Below, one piece after another: positions 13,922-26,500 of a stretch of DNA of 64,000 nt. The stretch lies in contig OX465103.1 in the NCBI GenBank assembly GCA_949987565.1, forward strand, positions 6,460,989 to 6,524,988, read 5' to 3'. The notes beneath the pieces were generated by a model. That model was given only the letters and a program-made list of their open reading frames with translations, had not been told where the DNA came from and did no database searches. Every line of letters starts with the position of its first letter. Position 1 is the stretch's first letter. Position numbers and translations under genes: made by a program. This DNA comes from Luidia sarsii (Eukaryota > Echinodermata > Asteroidea > Paxillosida > Luidiidae).

Positions 13922-14640
13922 ACGCCCGGCTGCATCGCCGCATCACACAGAAATCTAAGTCAATTATTTCCGACGAATTCCATCCTGTGAATGAATTATT
14001 TGAACCGATGAGAACAGGTAAACGCCACAGGACTATCCGAGCTAATTCCAATCGCTTCCTGAACAGTTTTTATCCCAGTGCGGTACGTCTATTGAATGGT
14101 CAAATGCAATATTATGTGACCCGGCACAACGACGTGAGGAATATCCCACCAAAACACTTTTTGAGTAAGCAACGCCTGAAGTTAAAGTATCATCATAATT
14201 CGATTATAAATAAATTTTTCTTTTCTTTTTTTTATTTCCGGAAATTTTAAGTATTACAGGATATTATATTTTGATATCACTTGAAAGATAATGGTATACT
14301 CTTTCAAATCATTAGAAAACCTCAAAATCTCAAAAGTGGGGTTATTCCTCATTATGCTGTGCCGGGTCACATATAGTTTTTGATGTTTTAATGTTCTTAT
14401 TGTTTTTAGCATTCCCTCAGCTTTCTGTATTAATGTAGTTTGTTTTGTACAATTTTTAAAGTGGTATTTTACTGTAAGGTTAGTGTATTTGTTGTGATAG
14501 GTTATTGTAAGTGGCTAGTTGATTTGGTCGCTTTTTATTGATTGTTGTGGATTTTTGTGTGATTGCTCGCAAGGCCAGAAAGAATTTCAATGTATTTGAT
14601 ATACATATGACAATAAATTATTCTATTCGACTCTAAAAAA
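13922..14640 (+). pseudogene. LINE 3' fragment: end of the reverse-transcriptase ORF plus 3' tail
   Basis: The frame from about 13928 reads RLHRRITQKSKSIISDEF, then ANSNRFLNSFYPSAVRLLNG. This is the typical end of a non-LTR retrotransposon polyprotein, where the C-terminal SFxPSAVRLLN motif recurs widely. The frame is broken by the MITE at 14115-14371. After the MITE comes a T-rich 3' region that ends in ACAATAAATTATTCTATTC at about 14610-14630, containing a poly(A) signal. No RT catalytic motifs are present, so it is a dead 5'-truncated copy. A duplicate of its first bases (CCGGCTGCATCGCCGCATCA) recurs at about 14838. Confidence 0.75.
14115..14371 (+). mobile_element. TGTGACCCGGCACA-family MITE nested in a LINE fragment
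   Basis: The terminal inverted repeats are TGTGACCCGGCACA at the left and TGTGCCGGGTCACA at the right. The flanks are TA on both sides, a Tc1/mariner-style target duplication. It sits inside the 3' end of a LINE, which resumes immediately after. It is 257 bp long and non-coding. Relatives are at 15974-16224, 16555-17021, 18518-19006 and 37423-37675. Confidence 0.8.
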
Positions 14641-15973
14641 AAGAGTACCACGGTGGAATGCTGCCACGTTTGACTTCGCCTATTTGCTCCTATACTCCAC
14701 ACTGTGATGATGCTATCTCCATTGACGTCAGATACTCGCTCACGTGATCTGGTACCAGTACATAGTTGTGCGTATTAACGGGGGGAAAATCATGGTGCCG
14801 CAACCCGTGCAAAAATATTAACGACTGCTTGTAAACCCGGCTGCATCGCCGCATCACACACATTATGGGTACAGCTTCTTCTTGTTTTAAAATGTCCTTT
14901 CCAAGCAAACAGGGGAAAGAGAAGAGTTAGCGGCTCTTCTGAGAGCTGAGACAGGCACATTCTAAATTGAAACTAAACACGGTGCTACCAAACTCAATCC
15001 GGCTTCATCAGCTGCTTGGGGATCACTGCGCAATGCGGGCACAATATTCAGAAATAGGTTCACTTCCAAGAAAACTGAGGAATGACCTATTATTTGCTGC
15101 CTCTTCTGAGAACCAGGTATTGACCTTTTTCACGTCATGCTGGAACGCCTTACAATGGCAGTGCACAGTGTAAACACCAGTTATACTATTATGGTTGTCC
15201 TTACACTTTCCGTAAAAAAGCGGTCCAACGTGGCGGCAGTGTTTTTGTTTTACGTGTTTTAGTCACGTGGGTGAAAAAGGGTCTACAGGCCTACATTCTA
15301 GAAAGAGATTATGAAACCATACATGTGCTACAAAACTCCTAGCATTTCTGATCAAACGAGACCAAACGTATCATACCCAACCCCTTTTTCCTATTCTTTT
15401 TTTTTTTACAGCGTAAGCTCAGTGCTTAGCCCAAGTACTTGTTCGATGAAAGGAGCCGCCACGGGAACGTGGACGCATTAAAATGGTCATGGCCGGGAAA
15501 AAAAAAACACCGTCTAGGCCTATGGAAATTACATTGTATAGCCGCTAGCCTGTGCGGCTTCTCATTGACTCGTGCACAGACGGAAGCCATAGCCGCTGTA
15601 TTAAGTCATGGCTACAAGCGCCATCTCAATTGTGTCAAAACAAAAACGCATCTCTCACCACTGGTATAGAATTGGTTCGATTGATTCGAACCAGCGACTT
15701 CTGATTTCCATAGTGCAGACACCATGTCCACTATTGGCCACTGAGCTGGTCGGGTTAATTGCATGTGAGCTGTTGTTTCATTAGCAATATTCTTTTTGAA
15801 ACACCAAATACGCAGGCCTATACAATTACATCCATTCTCACATACCGGTAACCCAACCGTACCGATATATTATCATACGAAGTAGTATACCACGATATAA
15901 ACCTACTGTTATAGTTGAATTGAATCAATAATATTCCACACAGCCTGGAGAGCCCGTGCGGTAAGTGAACAAT

Positions 15974-16224
15974 TGTAACCCGGCACAGCGACATGAGGAA
16001 TATCCCACCAAAACACTTTTTGAGTAAACAACGCCTAAAGTCCAAGTATTTTCTCAATTCCATTAAAAATCAATTTTATTTTATTTTTGTATTGTCGGAA
16101 AGTTAATGTATTGGAGGAAATTTTGATATCATTTGAAAGCTAATGGTACACTCTTTCACATCATTTGAAAATCTCAAAATCTCAAAAGCGGGAATTATTC
16201 CTTATTATGATGTGCCGGGTCACA
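15974..16224 (+). mobile_element. TGTGACCC-family MITE, short form
   Basis: This 251 bp copy starts TGTAACCCGGCACAGC and ends GTGCCGGGTCACA. Its order is the same as in the 14115 copy, including the CCCACCAAAACACTTTTTGAG and GATATCATTTGAAAG blocks. It carries no gene. Confidence 0.75.
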
Positions 16225-16394
16225 ATTACTAAAAACGCTAGTATCACCAATCATTGATTTGGGTATTCCAAACGGGTTTTCAACAAGCAAGAAATGTAAG
16301 CAAAACTACATGGAAGGAAAAAGATAGGAAATTGCTACATAATAATCTTTTGAGTACCGTTATAGATAAATCATCGCACATTTCTAACTAAGTG

Positions 16395-17190
16395 ACATAA
16401 GACAACCAAGCAAGCGAGAAACCAACCACCCAACCAATCAACCAACCAAGCAACCAAAAGCTTCCAAGCAAGCAAGTCAGCAAGCAAGCAACCGACCGAC
16501 CAGTGACCAACGTTGACCAACCAGTGACAGACCAACCAAGCAACCAATTAATTTTGTGACCCGGCACAGCGACATGGGGATAGCCCACCGAAACACCTTT
16601 TGAGTAAACAACGCCTGAAGTCAAAGTATCTTCTCAATTCGATAAAAAAAAATTTGTTTGTATTTTCGGAAAGTTAATGTATTGGAGGATATTATGTCCA
16701 AAGGATTTTTCCAAAATCCGTCTCTAAAATTTGTTGAAAAATCGAGGATTTCGGGGGAGTGTTTGTGTACTGTTTTCAGGAAAATGTAAAGTTTCTGCCT
16801 TTTTGAATGGCCGCTTTCGAGGAATTAGAATGGCGCTGCTATATTTTGTGTGGTACCAAAATTAATGAACGAGCGGAGTGCCCTTGTACTATTTACAACA
16901 AAGTTCACACGGAAATGATTTTGATATCATTTGAAAGGTAATGGTATACTCTTTCACATCATTAGAAAATCTCGAAATCTCAAAAGTGGGGGTTATCCTC
17001 ATTATGCTGTGCCGGGTCACATTTAACCAACCAACCAACCCAAGCAATCAACCAAACCCCAAGCAACCAACCAACCAACCAACCAACCAACCAACCAACC
17101 AAGTAATCAACCAACCAAACACACAGAAAGCAGCAAAGCAACCAAGCAATTAACCAGCAAGTAAACATGCATCCATGCAGCCAAGCGACC
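16395..17190 (+). repeat. CCAA-type tetranucleotide array split by a MITE
   Basis: AACCAACCAAGCAACC-like repeats run at 16395-16550 and 17022-17190. The long-form MITE lies between them. Confidence 0.8.
16555..17021 (+). mobile_element. TGTGACCC-family MITE, long form inside a CCAA-rich array
   Basis: This 467 bp copy has both termini and about 215 bp of internal sequence that the short copies lack, from about 16696 (TCCAAAGG) to 16915 (ACGGAAATG). CCAACCAAGCAACC-type repeats flank it on both sides, so it split a tetranucleotide-rich array. Confidence 0.75.
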
Positions 17191-17731
17191 AAGCAACCAT
17201 ATGACCAGCCTCCACATCAGGTATAGTTATGATTCTGGCACTCTTGAAGTACGGAATACCACGACCCGCACTTTATTATTATTTTACCCAGACCTGGCCG
17301 TAACCAATCCAGATCATCCGGAATCAGACATTTTACGACCAGAAGATGCAGGCACCCCTTGACTTATATTTCCGTTTCTGGTCGTGCCGATCACCCAACC
17401 CGCCCAGATGAACGAACCAAGGCCCGTGGGGCCATCCACCACGCCTTCCGCATCCGTCTCGCCACCCATCGACCAGAATCCGAACCCTCGTGATCAGTTC
17501 TCAACCAATGAGATCACTGATCAACTGGCAACTCCGATGAGGTCACCGGCTGCTGACCAATGACATCAACAGTGATCGGTGAAGTGCGTTCCCTCTCCGT
17601 GAAATGAAAGAACGAAGGAATTCGATTCTACGGTCGTGGAGAGGATCGGGCGTCACATCGACTACTTGCATCCCTCTCCTTCTGAGCTAGCGGTCGCGCG
17701 CGAAGGAGCGTTAACTTGGGAACGAGACAAC

Positions 17732-20700
17732 ATGGCGTCGAACGTGTCCCACCCGTACTACCCGCTGGGGCTGGAGCTGCCCCACTACCGGCCCAACGCC
17801 CTGCCCGACTTGGCGGTGACGGGCCTGACGCTGGGCTCCTTCGCCGTCGTCTTTGCCGTGGCCTGGCGCGTGACGGCGTCCGACCGGTGCGGGCGCCTGC
17901 TGGGCGGCTGGGAGCGGTCTGCCCTGTGCTGGTGGGCTCTGTGTGGCTGCATCCACATGGTGGTGGAGGGCTACGTCAGCCTCAACAGCGCCACCTTCCC
18001 CGGCAGCAACAACTTCCTGGCCCAGCTCTGTGAGTAAATGTGACCCGGTGTAGCGGTCTGATCCGGGTCCCATGCTCAGATGAGACCGTTACCATTATGG
18101 ATAAAAACGTCATGCGCAGTGCGCATGGTAGTTGTCCATTTCGAAGGCCGTGCTGAGTCGATACGGCCATTGGCAATGCAGCGCTTTCAGGCACGTTCGT
18201 TGACCCGTAGTTATTTACCAACTTACTCAGTACGGAGCCTAGCACCTAGGCCTACAACTTGCAGTTTTACATTGGGGAAGAAATGATACAGTTGTTCCCC
18301 CGTAATAAGGGTGCAGTGATTGACTTCATACAATCAAAAGCAAACTGTGTTCGTTCGCGGAAAATCATAAACAACATTCAAATGAAGGGCGCCCTTACGT
18401 GCTTGGTTCACTGACTCATCTGAGCACGCTGAGCAGCTGAGAACGTTGCTGCAACGTGCTCAGGTGAGCCAGTGACGTCACGGCTCAACTCAGCACGGGA
18501 GCCCGTCTGAGATCGTTACACCGGCACAGCACAATGAGGAATAACCCCCACTTTTGAGATTTTGAGATTTTCTATTGACGTGAAAGAGTATACCATTAGC
18601 TTTCAAATGATATCAAAATGATTTCCGTGTGAACTCTGTTGTAAATAGTACAAGTAATAGTAATAGTACTCTGTTGTAAATAGTACTTCGCTCGTTCATT
18701 TGGTACCAGACACAATATAGCAGCACCAGTCTAACTCCTCGAAAGTGGCCATTCAAAAAGGCAGGAACTTTACATTTTCATGAAAACATTACACAAACAC
18801 TCCTCCGAAATCCTCGTTTTTTCAACATTTAGAGACGGATTTTGGGAAAATCCTTTAGACATAACATCCTCCAATACATTAACTTTCCAAGAATACAAAA
18901 AATTTTTTGGTTTTTTTACGAATTGAGAAGATACTTTGACTTCAGGCGTTGTTTACTCGAAAAGTGTTTTGGTGGGATATTCCTCCTGGCGCTGTGCTGG
19001 GTCACATAGGCATGGGGGAAGGTATATAGACCTACATATCGGCCGTTTACGAAATGAATTAAGCCCGGACGAAAAGTGTCCATATCTTGGACATTTCATA
19101 CGGTAAAGTTCATAAAGGGCCACTGTATGAAATTTGGGATAATTAGGTTTGCGGAGACACCATGTAAATATTCTCTTTTGTGAGTAAGTGTGGTTCTGAA
19201 AAGAACCGGAGGAAATCGACGTTTCGAACAGTGTACTCTGCTCGTCTTCAGGAGACTGTATGAAATTTACATCCTATTTAAACATGCACTCTACAACACA
19301 ACCTGTACCTCTAACATTTTCTTTTCTCGGAAACAGGGAAAGAATATGCAAAAGGCGACAGCAGATACATGCAGTAAGTATACAAATACGCGCTATGTTA
19401 CACTGCATTGCGATGACTCTGGTATTTCTCGTTCATTTAGAACCCCAGTCATTGTTTATAAACTCGCTTTAAAATTATTATTCTAGAAAATTCCTTGTTC
19501 TCGAAATATTGTTCTCAGGAGGCCTGGCGCTTTGATCCATAGGAGGACCATTCTCAGTTTTGATTTTAAGCTTTAGACATCTTAGAAACAAAACAAGGCA
19601 TACGAATAAATGAATGGAATATTAACGAATACCGTAGGCCTACATTGATTGAAATTTGAATTAAGGCCTGCACGATTGAAGAGCAAAGTGAACACTCTTT
19701 GCAGGAACACCATGTAAGTCATGTCTTTTGAGATGAAGCGTGGCTCTGAAAGAAAAAAAAAAGGGGGGGGGTAGATTTAACCTTCACACCGGTGCCTGGA
19801 AATACAATGTTGTAGACTGCTGACTAGCTTAAAAAAAAATTATGCAAACCTCAGCATTTCAGAGGACAATTCAAACGTTTCGATACCTAGCGCTGGTTTG
19901 AAAAATAAAATAAAAAAACAAAAGTTAATTCACTAATGTCCATTATACTCCGTTGTGTCATACCAGAGCTGATGCGTGCATTATCGTCATGGAAGGGCTA
20001 ACGGCGTGGCTGGAAGGACCCGGATGTTTCTTCATCGTCTGGTCGTTCCTCAACCGGCACCCGATGCGCCACATGCTCCAGTTCGGCGTTGCCATTGGGC
20101 AGTTCTATGGTACGTGCTCAGCAAGGCCACGAAATTATTGTCGCAAGAACAAAGAATGTTCCTCGTACTTTGACGTCATGGCCCAAAGGTCATCTAACAG
20201 AAGATGAAGAAATTTTCAAGCCAGAATTTGGCTAGGCTCTTAAGGAATTAATCACAATGTAGACTATTCACAATAGTGCGCCCTCAAGAGTTTGCAACGC
20301 GTTGGCCAATAACATTGTGCGGAAACTGTCAATCCAATGCACATCTAGAAAGGGTCGTCCATTGATTTCAATAATAAAGATTTCTCTCCCTCTCCACTCT
20401 CTCCCTCTCTCCCTCTTTATTATGGAGATCAATGGGGTCAACCTATTCCGAAAATTGTGATTGGCCAATGCATTGCAAACTCTTGAGGGCGCGCTATAGT
20501 GAATCGCCCGTATCGTGGCGGTCGTTTTGGCTTATCATATCAAAACCCAAAGATTTAGAGTGGCCAAATTCGCCTTCTCAACAGGGACGCTGTTGTATTT
20601 CTTCACGGAGATCTTCGACGACTTCGCGCACGGCCCCCGCTTCCATCCGTACTACTGGTGGTTCTACGTGTTCGGCCTCAACTCGCCCTGGCTGGTGGTG

Positions 20701-20808
20701 CCTCCGATCCTCATCTACCAGTCGTGGAACGTGCTCAAGTCGGCCCAGCTGAGTCTGGACAAGGCCACCGGCTACAGCCCCGGCAGCGCCAAGCAGAAAG
20801 TCAAGTGA
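17732..20808 (+). CDS. EBP: Emopamil-binding protein-like sterol delta8-delta7 isomerase, copy 1
   Basis: Four exons: 17732-18029, 19337-19373, 19967-20109 and 20585-20808, all with GT-AG junctions. Joined they give 702 nt, a 233-residue protein (human EBP is 230). EBP is a multi-pass ER membrane enzyme that shifts the sterol double bond from C8 to C7 in cholesterol-type synthesis. Seen here: the family motif WKEYAKGDSRY spans the exon 1/2/3 junctions; the catalytic-pocket residues known from human EBP (His76, Glu80, Glu122, Thr125, Asn193, Trp196) align with H75, E79, E121, T124, N192 and W195; hydrophobic segments match the family layout. The C-terminus KQKVK fits a KxKxx ER-retrieval signal. 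The start is the ATG before ASNVSHPYYP; the longer open frame upstream begins only at a GTG. Introns hold MITEs and repeats. A paralogue with the same structure follows about 2.7 kb downstream. EBPL is less likely because the EBP active-site residues are kept. Confidence 0.93.
18408..18475. repeat. 21 bp inverted repeat in EBP copy 1 intron 1
   Basis: The arms TCACTGACTCATCTGAGCAC and GTGCTCAGGTGAGCCAGTGA are inverted with two mismatches, around a short centre that includes AACGTTGCTGCAACGT. Probably a small fold-back element. Confidence 0.6.
18518..19006 (-). mobile_element. TGTGACCC-family MITE, long form, in EBP copy 1 intron 1
   Basis: The order of internal blocks is the reverse of the 16555 copy. 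It includes the long-form middle (cctcgttttttcaac, ttagagacggattttgg). The left terminus is degraded (ACACCGGCACAGC); the right terminus reads GCTGTGCTGGGTCACA. It lies in the intron between exons 1 and 2 of the first EBP gene. Confidence 0.7.
19150..19262 (-). repeat. Family 2 stem-loop repeat in EBP copy 1 intron 1
   Basis: The minus strand reads CTGAAGACGAGCAGAGTACA, then CTGTTCGAAACGTCG. The stem CGAGCAG/CTGTTCG closes with one G-U pair. It ends about 75 bp before EBP exon 2. Confidence 0.6.
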
Positions 20809-20850
20809 ATGGGTCGGGGCCCAGACAGATTCCTCGCCCGCGCGGATTCC

Positions 20851-21207
20851 CGGTGTCATGCCAAATAGTGTCCACTCATTAGCATACTGATCGCTGATTG
20901 GTCCAATACGTATGACATTCAACCACCGTGGTTGGGGTATGGTTGCGCACTACACACGCATTGTGTATGGTTGCTGGCCTAACACACGCAACGTTGGGCA
21001 CTTTGGTTGGTTGGACCCTAACTGTAACCGTAACGCTAACGCTAACCCAAACAACCCTAATCCTAACCCTAATCCTAATCCCAATCCTAATTCTAATCCA
21101 AACCCTAACCCTAACGACCCTTATCCTAGTCCTAACGCTAACCAATCAGCGATCAGTATGCTAATGAGCGGACAGTATTTGGCAGGGACACTTTTTGGCA
21201 GGACACC
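20851..21207. mobile_element. MITE with about 50 bp inverted repeats around a telomere-like core
   Basis: The left arm (about 20851-20903) and right arm (about 21141-21207) are inverted copies. They share the blocks ACCAATCAGCGATCAG, TATGCTAATGAG and ATTTGGCA. Between them, 21018-21140 is a degenerate run of CCTAAC/CCCTAA hexamers. The left arm begins about 43 nt after the stop codon of EBP copy 1, so it probably lies in that gene's 3' UTR. Confidence 0.75.
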
Positions 21208-23534
21208 TGTCGTTCCAACCAGTAGACCTTTAACTAGGGCCTTTTTTCCCCCCGGAACCCGGCTCCGACTTCGGCTCCGGCTTCGGTCTCCGTTATCTAA
21301 AAGCTGTTAACACAGGTTGGAGTTCTATGTTGAATTTGAAGCTTTGGATTCCCCCTTTCGAAACGCAGTAGGCCCTTATACTTAGGGCATTCAAAAACGG
21401 AGCCATATAGGCATCCCGTTGCCATGCCTTGTACTTTAAAATGGACGAAAGAAAATGGGAGACAAAGCCGGAGCCTGAGCCTAAGCCGGGTTTTGGAAAA
21501 GGGCCAAGGTGTGTTCCCTATACTCTCGCCGCTTTTCCCGTTGATCCTCATTATCTCATGATCTGTTTATCCACAAGGATACCTCCCATGTACCAACTAC
21601 TTTAACATGAAAATTATGCATGTTAACAGCATGTAAATTATGCATGTTAATATGCATGTGTAAATTATGCATGTGAACAGCATGTATAAACTATATAATG
21701 AAAATATACATGCAGTTTATCTCATATTCATATCTTGCCTTTGAGAAAGGTCCTTTTTTCCGACTGAAACATAATAGGCCTAGTACCTCTACGATGTTTT
21801 GCAGGGGAAAAAATCCCAATATTTAATTGAGAAATTCCAATTAGGAAAATAAAACAATCTAATTTTAATGTTTAATTTTTAAATCTTTGATTTTGAACTG
21901 TTACTGCCAATAAGTTAATAATTTTCCTTTTTTTTTAACAGTTTGAAAATAGTTGGTTGTTTGCATCTGAATGAAGGCAACTGGGGCACGAGCCATGGAG
22001 AAGTTAATGGTTAATGGTCCCACTCCTCACTAAAATGTTGAGCTCAAATCCTCGTCTAGCTTATTATTGTTTACAAATCAGCAAATCAATTAATGCAAGT
22101 GGTGGAGGGAGTCTTAAAAAGCGTGCAGTTATAACACATCAGGGGTATTTTAGTATTGTTAATGATTTTAGAAATTAGAAGGAATGATATTAGATTATAT
22201 TTATCATGTCATGTTAATGTATAACTTCGCCTATAATTATGCAGTATGCAGTGTGCAACCAATACAGTGAGGAAAAAACTACTCCCCCCAAGAGGATCGT
22301 GCCACTGAATAAATAACCGTATTTTGAAGATTTTTTTTACCATTTAGTGTATTTCTTTCAGATATTATTTATTCATTTAATCCGTAACGAAGGGCAAAAC
22401 TGCTAAAAGTTATACTGGCTGTGTATGTCCTTGTCACTTTTTTTGAGATTAATGTTTCGGATTGATGAATTTAGCCCGATCAGGGCAAGTGTGTGAAGAT
22501 AATTATTCCGTTTGTATCCACGGTAAATGCGCCACCCTCCTCTTCCAAAAATAAAAGCGCAAAGGAATGCAAACTCAGCGCTTGGAAAGTTTGCTGACAC
22601 CTTTCTTAAAGTAAAAACCCCAAAATGTGCGGGTACCGACATGTTTAATGGCCCGTGTCGATGTTGTTTTTCCCGCCTCAGATGGGCCTACAACGGAAGT
22701 AAAACGTGACAAATGAACGGGCCTTTTTGTTTTACTGTGGTTTTTTTATTGCTAAGGTTAAAGTGTCACTAAATATTATTTTTGCGAGCTCGAAAGCTGG
22801 ACGAATTCTGCATCGGACCGACCAGCATTCTATCCACACAAAATCACGACGCCATTTTGTAAATGGAACAGTATGAAATATTGATGGTAATTTGTTCACA
22901 GTCATGTATCAAAAAGTAGCTTGGGTTTTCCCTCGGTGGGTTGCTAATCCTTGTTTCGAGAGAGGATCTATAACGACTTGTTTGTTAAATCTTCAAAGTG
23001 GAAAAGTGGAAATGTACGGGAAAATATACGAGTGAATTTGAGGAACATACAACTGGCAAGTGCGATTATAGTTTATACATCCTGAAAAAAAAACACCAAA
23101 ACGACTGAAACGAGTTTATGGACAGCCTATTTTACGAGTCACAATGCGTTATGCAAGTCTAGTATAGCCCTTAGTAACGTGTGTGCATGTACTGTATTGT
23201 ACATGTACAGTGTACACACATGTACAGTACATGTACAAGACAGTGAACAAATAACAGATACGCATTGTACAGGGTACAGACACGTGCCGTTGTGCCACAC
23301 ATCACGCGATACTAGTATTGCCTTGGTACATGGTGCGTGAACACTGACAGTACCGGTACTTGGACACGTGTGGCCGTTCAGCGCACCGGTGGGACCTCCC
23401 CCCCAAAATATCAATGTACAGTAGTACAGCAGTCCAAGTTCTTATTTGAATTCTGTACACAGCTTGCCCTGTTACCTCTGGATAGTGCATTTATTGGGGA
23501 CTACGAGTAATACGCAGATCTTTCCTTGGATGCG

Positions 23535-26500
23535 ATGGCGTCGTCTTCTGACTCCCAACTCCCCCACCCGTACTACCCGCGCACGCTCCACCTCCCTCAC
23601 TACAGCGAGAACGCGCTGCCCATCCACGTCGTGCTGGCCGCCGTCGTAGCCTTGTTCGCAGTCGCCTTCTCGGTTACCTGGGCGCTGGTCGGGCGCGACC
23701 GCTACGGCCGCCGCCTGCCGGCGGGCGAGCGGGCCGTGCTCTGCTGGTTCGGGATGTCCGGCTTCATCCACGTGGTCCTCGAGGGCTACCTGACGCTGAC
23801 CAGTGACACCATCGCTGGGAACAACAGCATACTGGCCCAAATTTGTAAGTATTTATCCATCTTAGCTCGGCCCTTGGAGGCTGCATGTCAATGACCCTTG
23901 ACCCGGAAAAGCGAAAACTGGTTGACCCTTCTCTTTAGAGCTGTCTCGCTGTCCCTCCCTCTGTCTCTGTCTCTCTGTCTCTCTCGCCCTTTACGAATCC
24001 ATGGATCAGGTTCGGGCTCAGGATTCCTCTCCGTCTGACAAAACCTGGCTTGTGTAACTTAGTTCAGAGCATTCACCCCAAAAACTGGGGCCAAACGCCT
24101 GTGACATTATAACTCAATAACTGGTACGAGGAGAAATGCCTACACCTAGGCTATAAGCCTTCGTACTAAACGGCCTGAAATAGAAAATTGCGGGAGCAAC
24201 CTTTCGAGAAAATAAACAGTTTCCAAATACGAGAGAAGAGGTTGTTTCTCGTGGCGTATAGCAAGAAGATAAGTTCGATGGCTCCAGTCCCTATGTCGGC
24301 CGGAAAATTGCTACGAGATGCAATTAATCAGGGGGCTATTACTTCATTGCATGCTTTGTTTCAAACAAGAAAGGGCATTATACTGACTGAGTAATGAAAC
24401 AAATTGTAATTCTACAAAAATAAGGATGGAAACGGATTGGACGGGAACGGAGAAAAAAAATACGGACGATTGAAGACAGACGAAGGAAAACAAAAACGCC
24501 GGTAGACAGATTGGAGCGAGATCACGTCGGGAAGAGACGCAGTATATAGTAGGGACCGATGGGTATTGAAAGGAGGACAGATCGAAGTGAGAACTAGAAA
24601 GAAGTGATAATTACCAAAATGCAACTATGGGATTTACTACTCCCGCCCTGGATTGCAGTCCCTTTTCGCAACACCCCGTCCCCCTAAAAAAATAATTCTA
24701 GTATTCAGATCCAATTGTGTGGCCTCATTAAATGACCTCCTTACAAGTTAATGATTACACCAAGGTATATTGTGCTGTACTTTTGACTACCTGTGGAGTA
24801 CAACGATTCGTTTGATAACGGCTTCGATAAGATTGTCTTGCGCAGTCTAAAACAGTATACATCAAATATTTATCGAGCTATTTCTGGTGGTCTTTTTGTC
24901 TGCAACCACCGTATTTATAGCATCGGTGATAATTATGCATTGATGCTTTATTTAAAGCTTGGGTGCAACTCACTTTTTTTTGGTGGGGTCGATCCTCGTA
25001 TGAAAAAAGTGGCTTCGTACGGAGGCCCATTAGTGCCAAAATGCGTATCTCTTTCTCAATGGTTTTTCTTTTACCTTGCTGTTGCTTCTAAACTGGTAGC
25101 CGCTGGTTGATAAACATGGCAGTTGCCTGGCGTCCAGGTGAATGAAAAACGCTACCACTAAAAAGAGACACACTGCGGCACTAACTGGCTTCCGTATTAT
25201 TCTTCTGATGCCCTTTTTGTTGGGTTTTAGTCACGGGGACGATCAGTAGTATGGATTTTGCGAGTCGTTTTGCCCGGCCACTCTAAGGCTTTTCCCGAAG
25301 ATCTGCCTTGGCTTATAGGCTCCGTCTGTTTGTTTTGTTCTCCCCCATACATGTATACAATTCATGGAAACGGGAGGCCTTTGACTTCGTGTTTGAATGT
25401 TACGCTGCGTTTTGAGAAAAAGAGAAAAGAAAAAAAAAGCTTCCAGTTCAACAAAGACCTCTAACCTGTGTTTCCAGCTTCTTCATATTACAGAGACGAA
25501 GCTGACGAGCTGGAACCTAAGCCGGGTTTTTGGAAAAATGGTCTAGGACTCTAGGTCTGTCCAACCGGAAATATTGGGAGATTGAGATTTGATTTTGACC
25601 ATCATATAATTATTTTGCGAATACCAGTTGATTTTTTGAGGACTTTTTTGTATTGGTTTTTCTTGTCTCCTTCTACACACTGCAGGGAAAGAGTACTCTA
25701 AGGGAGACAGTCGATATGTTTCGTAAGTTCCATCGGACAGTGACACTTTGCCTTCTTAAAAGTGGTTGAATTACTTCTGACTGGCGCCCGGCCCACCCCG
25801 ACAAAGACAAAGGGCTGGATAGCTCAGATGGGAAGAGTGCTGGTATATACGCAAAACCATCAACAATTCCCAGTCAGTTTTCATCGATTTGTTTGACTAA
25901 AAAAAAAATAACTATGATACTAACAAATGGAAAGAATTTCGAGGGCATGACGTTTAAATCCTAGCGGGATCTGTGATCACAAGATTGTTGTTATTTTGAC
26001 TGCTTGGCTTCTAAACAGCATTTCAATGTGCTATCTCATCTAGGAACGACACGTGCACCATTGTCATGGAGTGCGTAACGGCCTGGGTGGAAGGTCCCGG
26101 ATGTTTCCTCATCGTCTATGCCCACCTGACGCGACACCCCATGCGTCACGTGCTGCAGCTGGCCGTTTCTATCGGCCAATTGTATGGTGGGTATTTTTTT
26201 TCTCCCTATCCGATTGTGCATCATTTGGACAGCTTAAAGTGTCTGAAACAAAAGTCCAACTGACGCAGGCATGCAACTCTTGAATTGTAAAAAAAGAGGA
26301 AATTGTCCGAATGAAACTGCGAGCGCGAATCACGAAGCCCTTACGGTGTGTGGTTTGGGGCCTGCTTAAGGGCCCGGGAAATTTTTTGGATTCTAGATGC
26401 TCTGTGGTGCATTCTGAGTAGTTTGTGACAACTTATGGCTTTGATTTTTTTTTTTTTTTTTAATGGCCGAATTAAATCCGCGGAAATCCGCGGACAAGTT

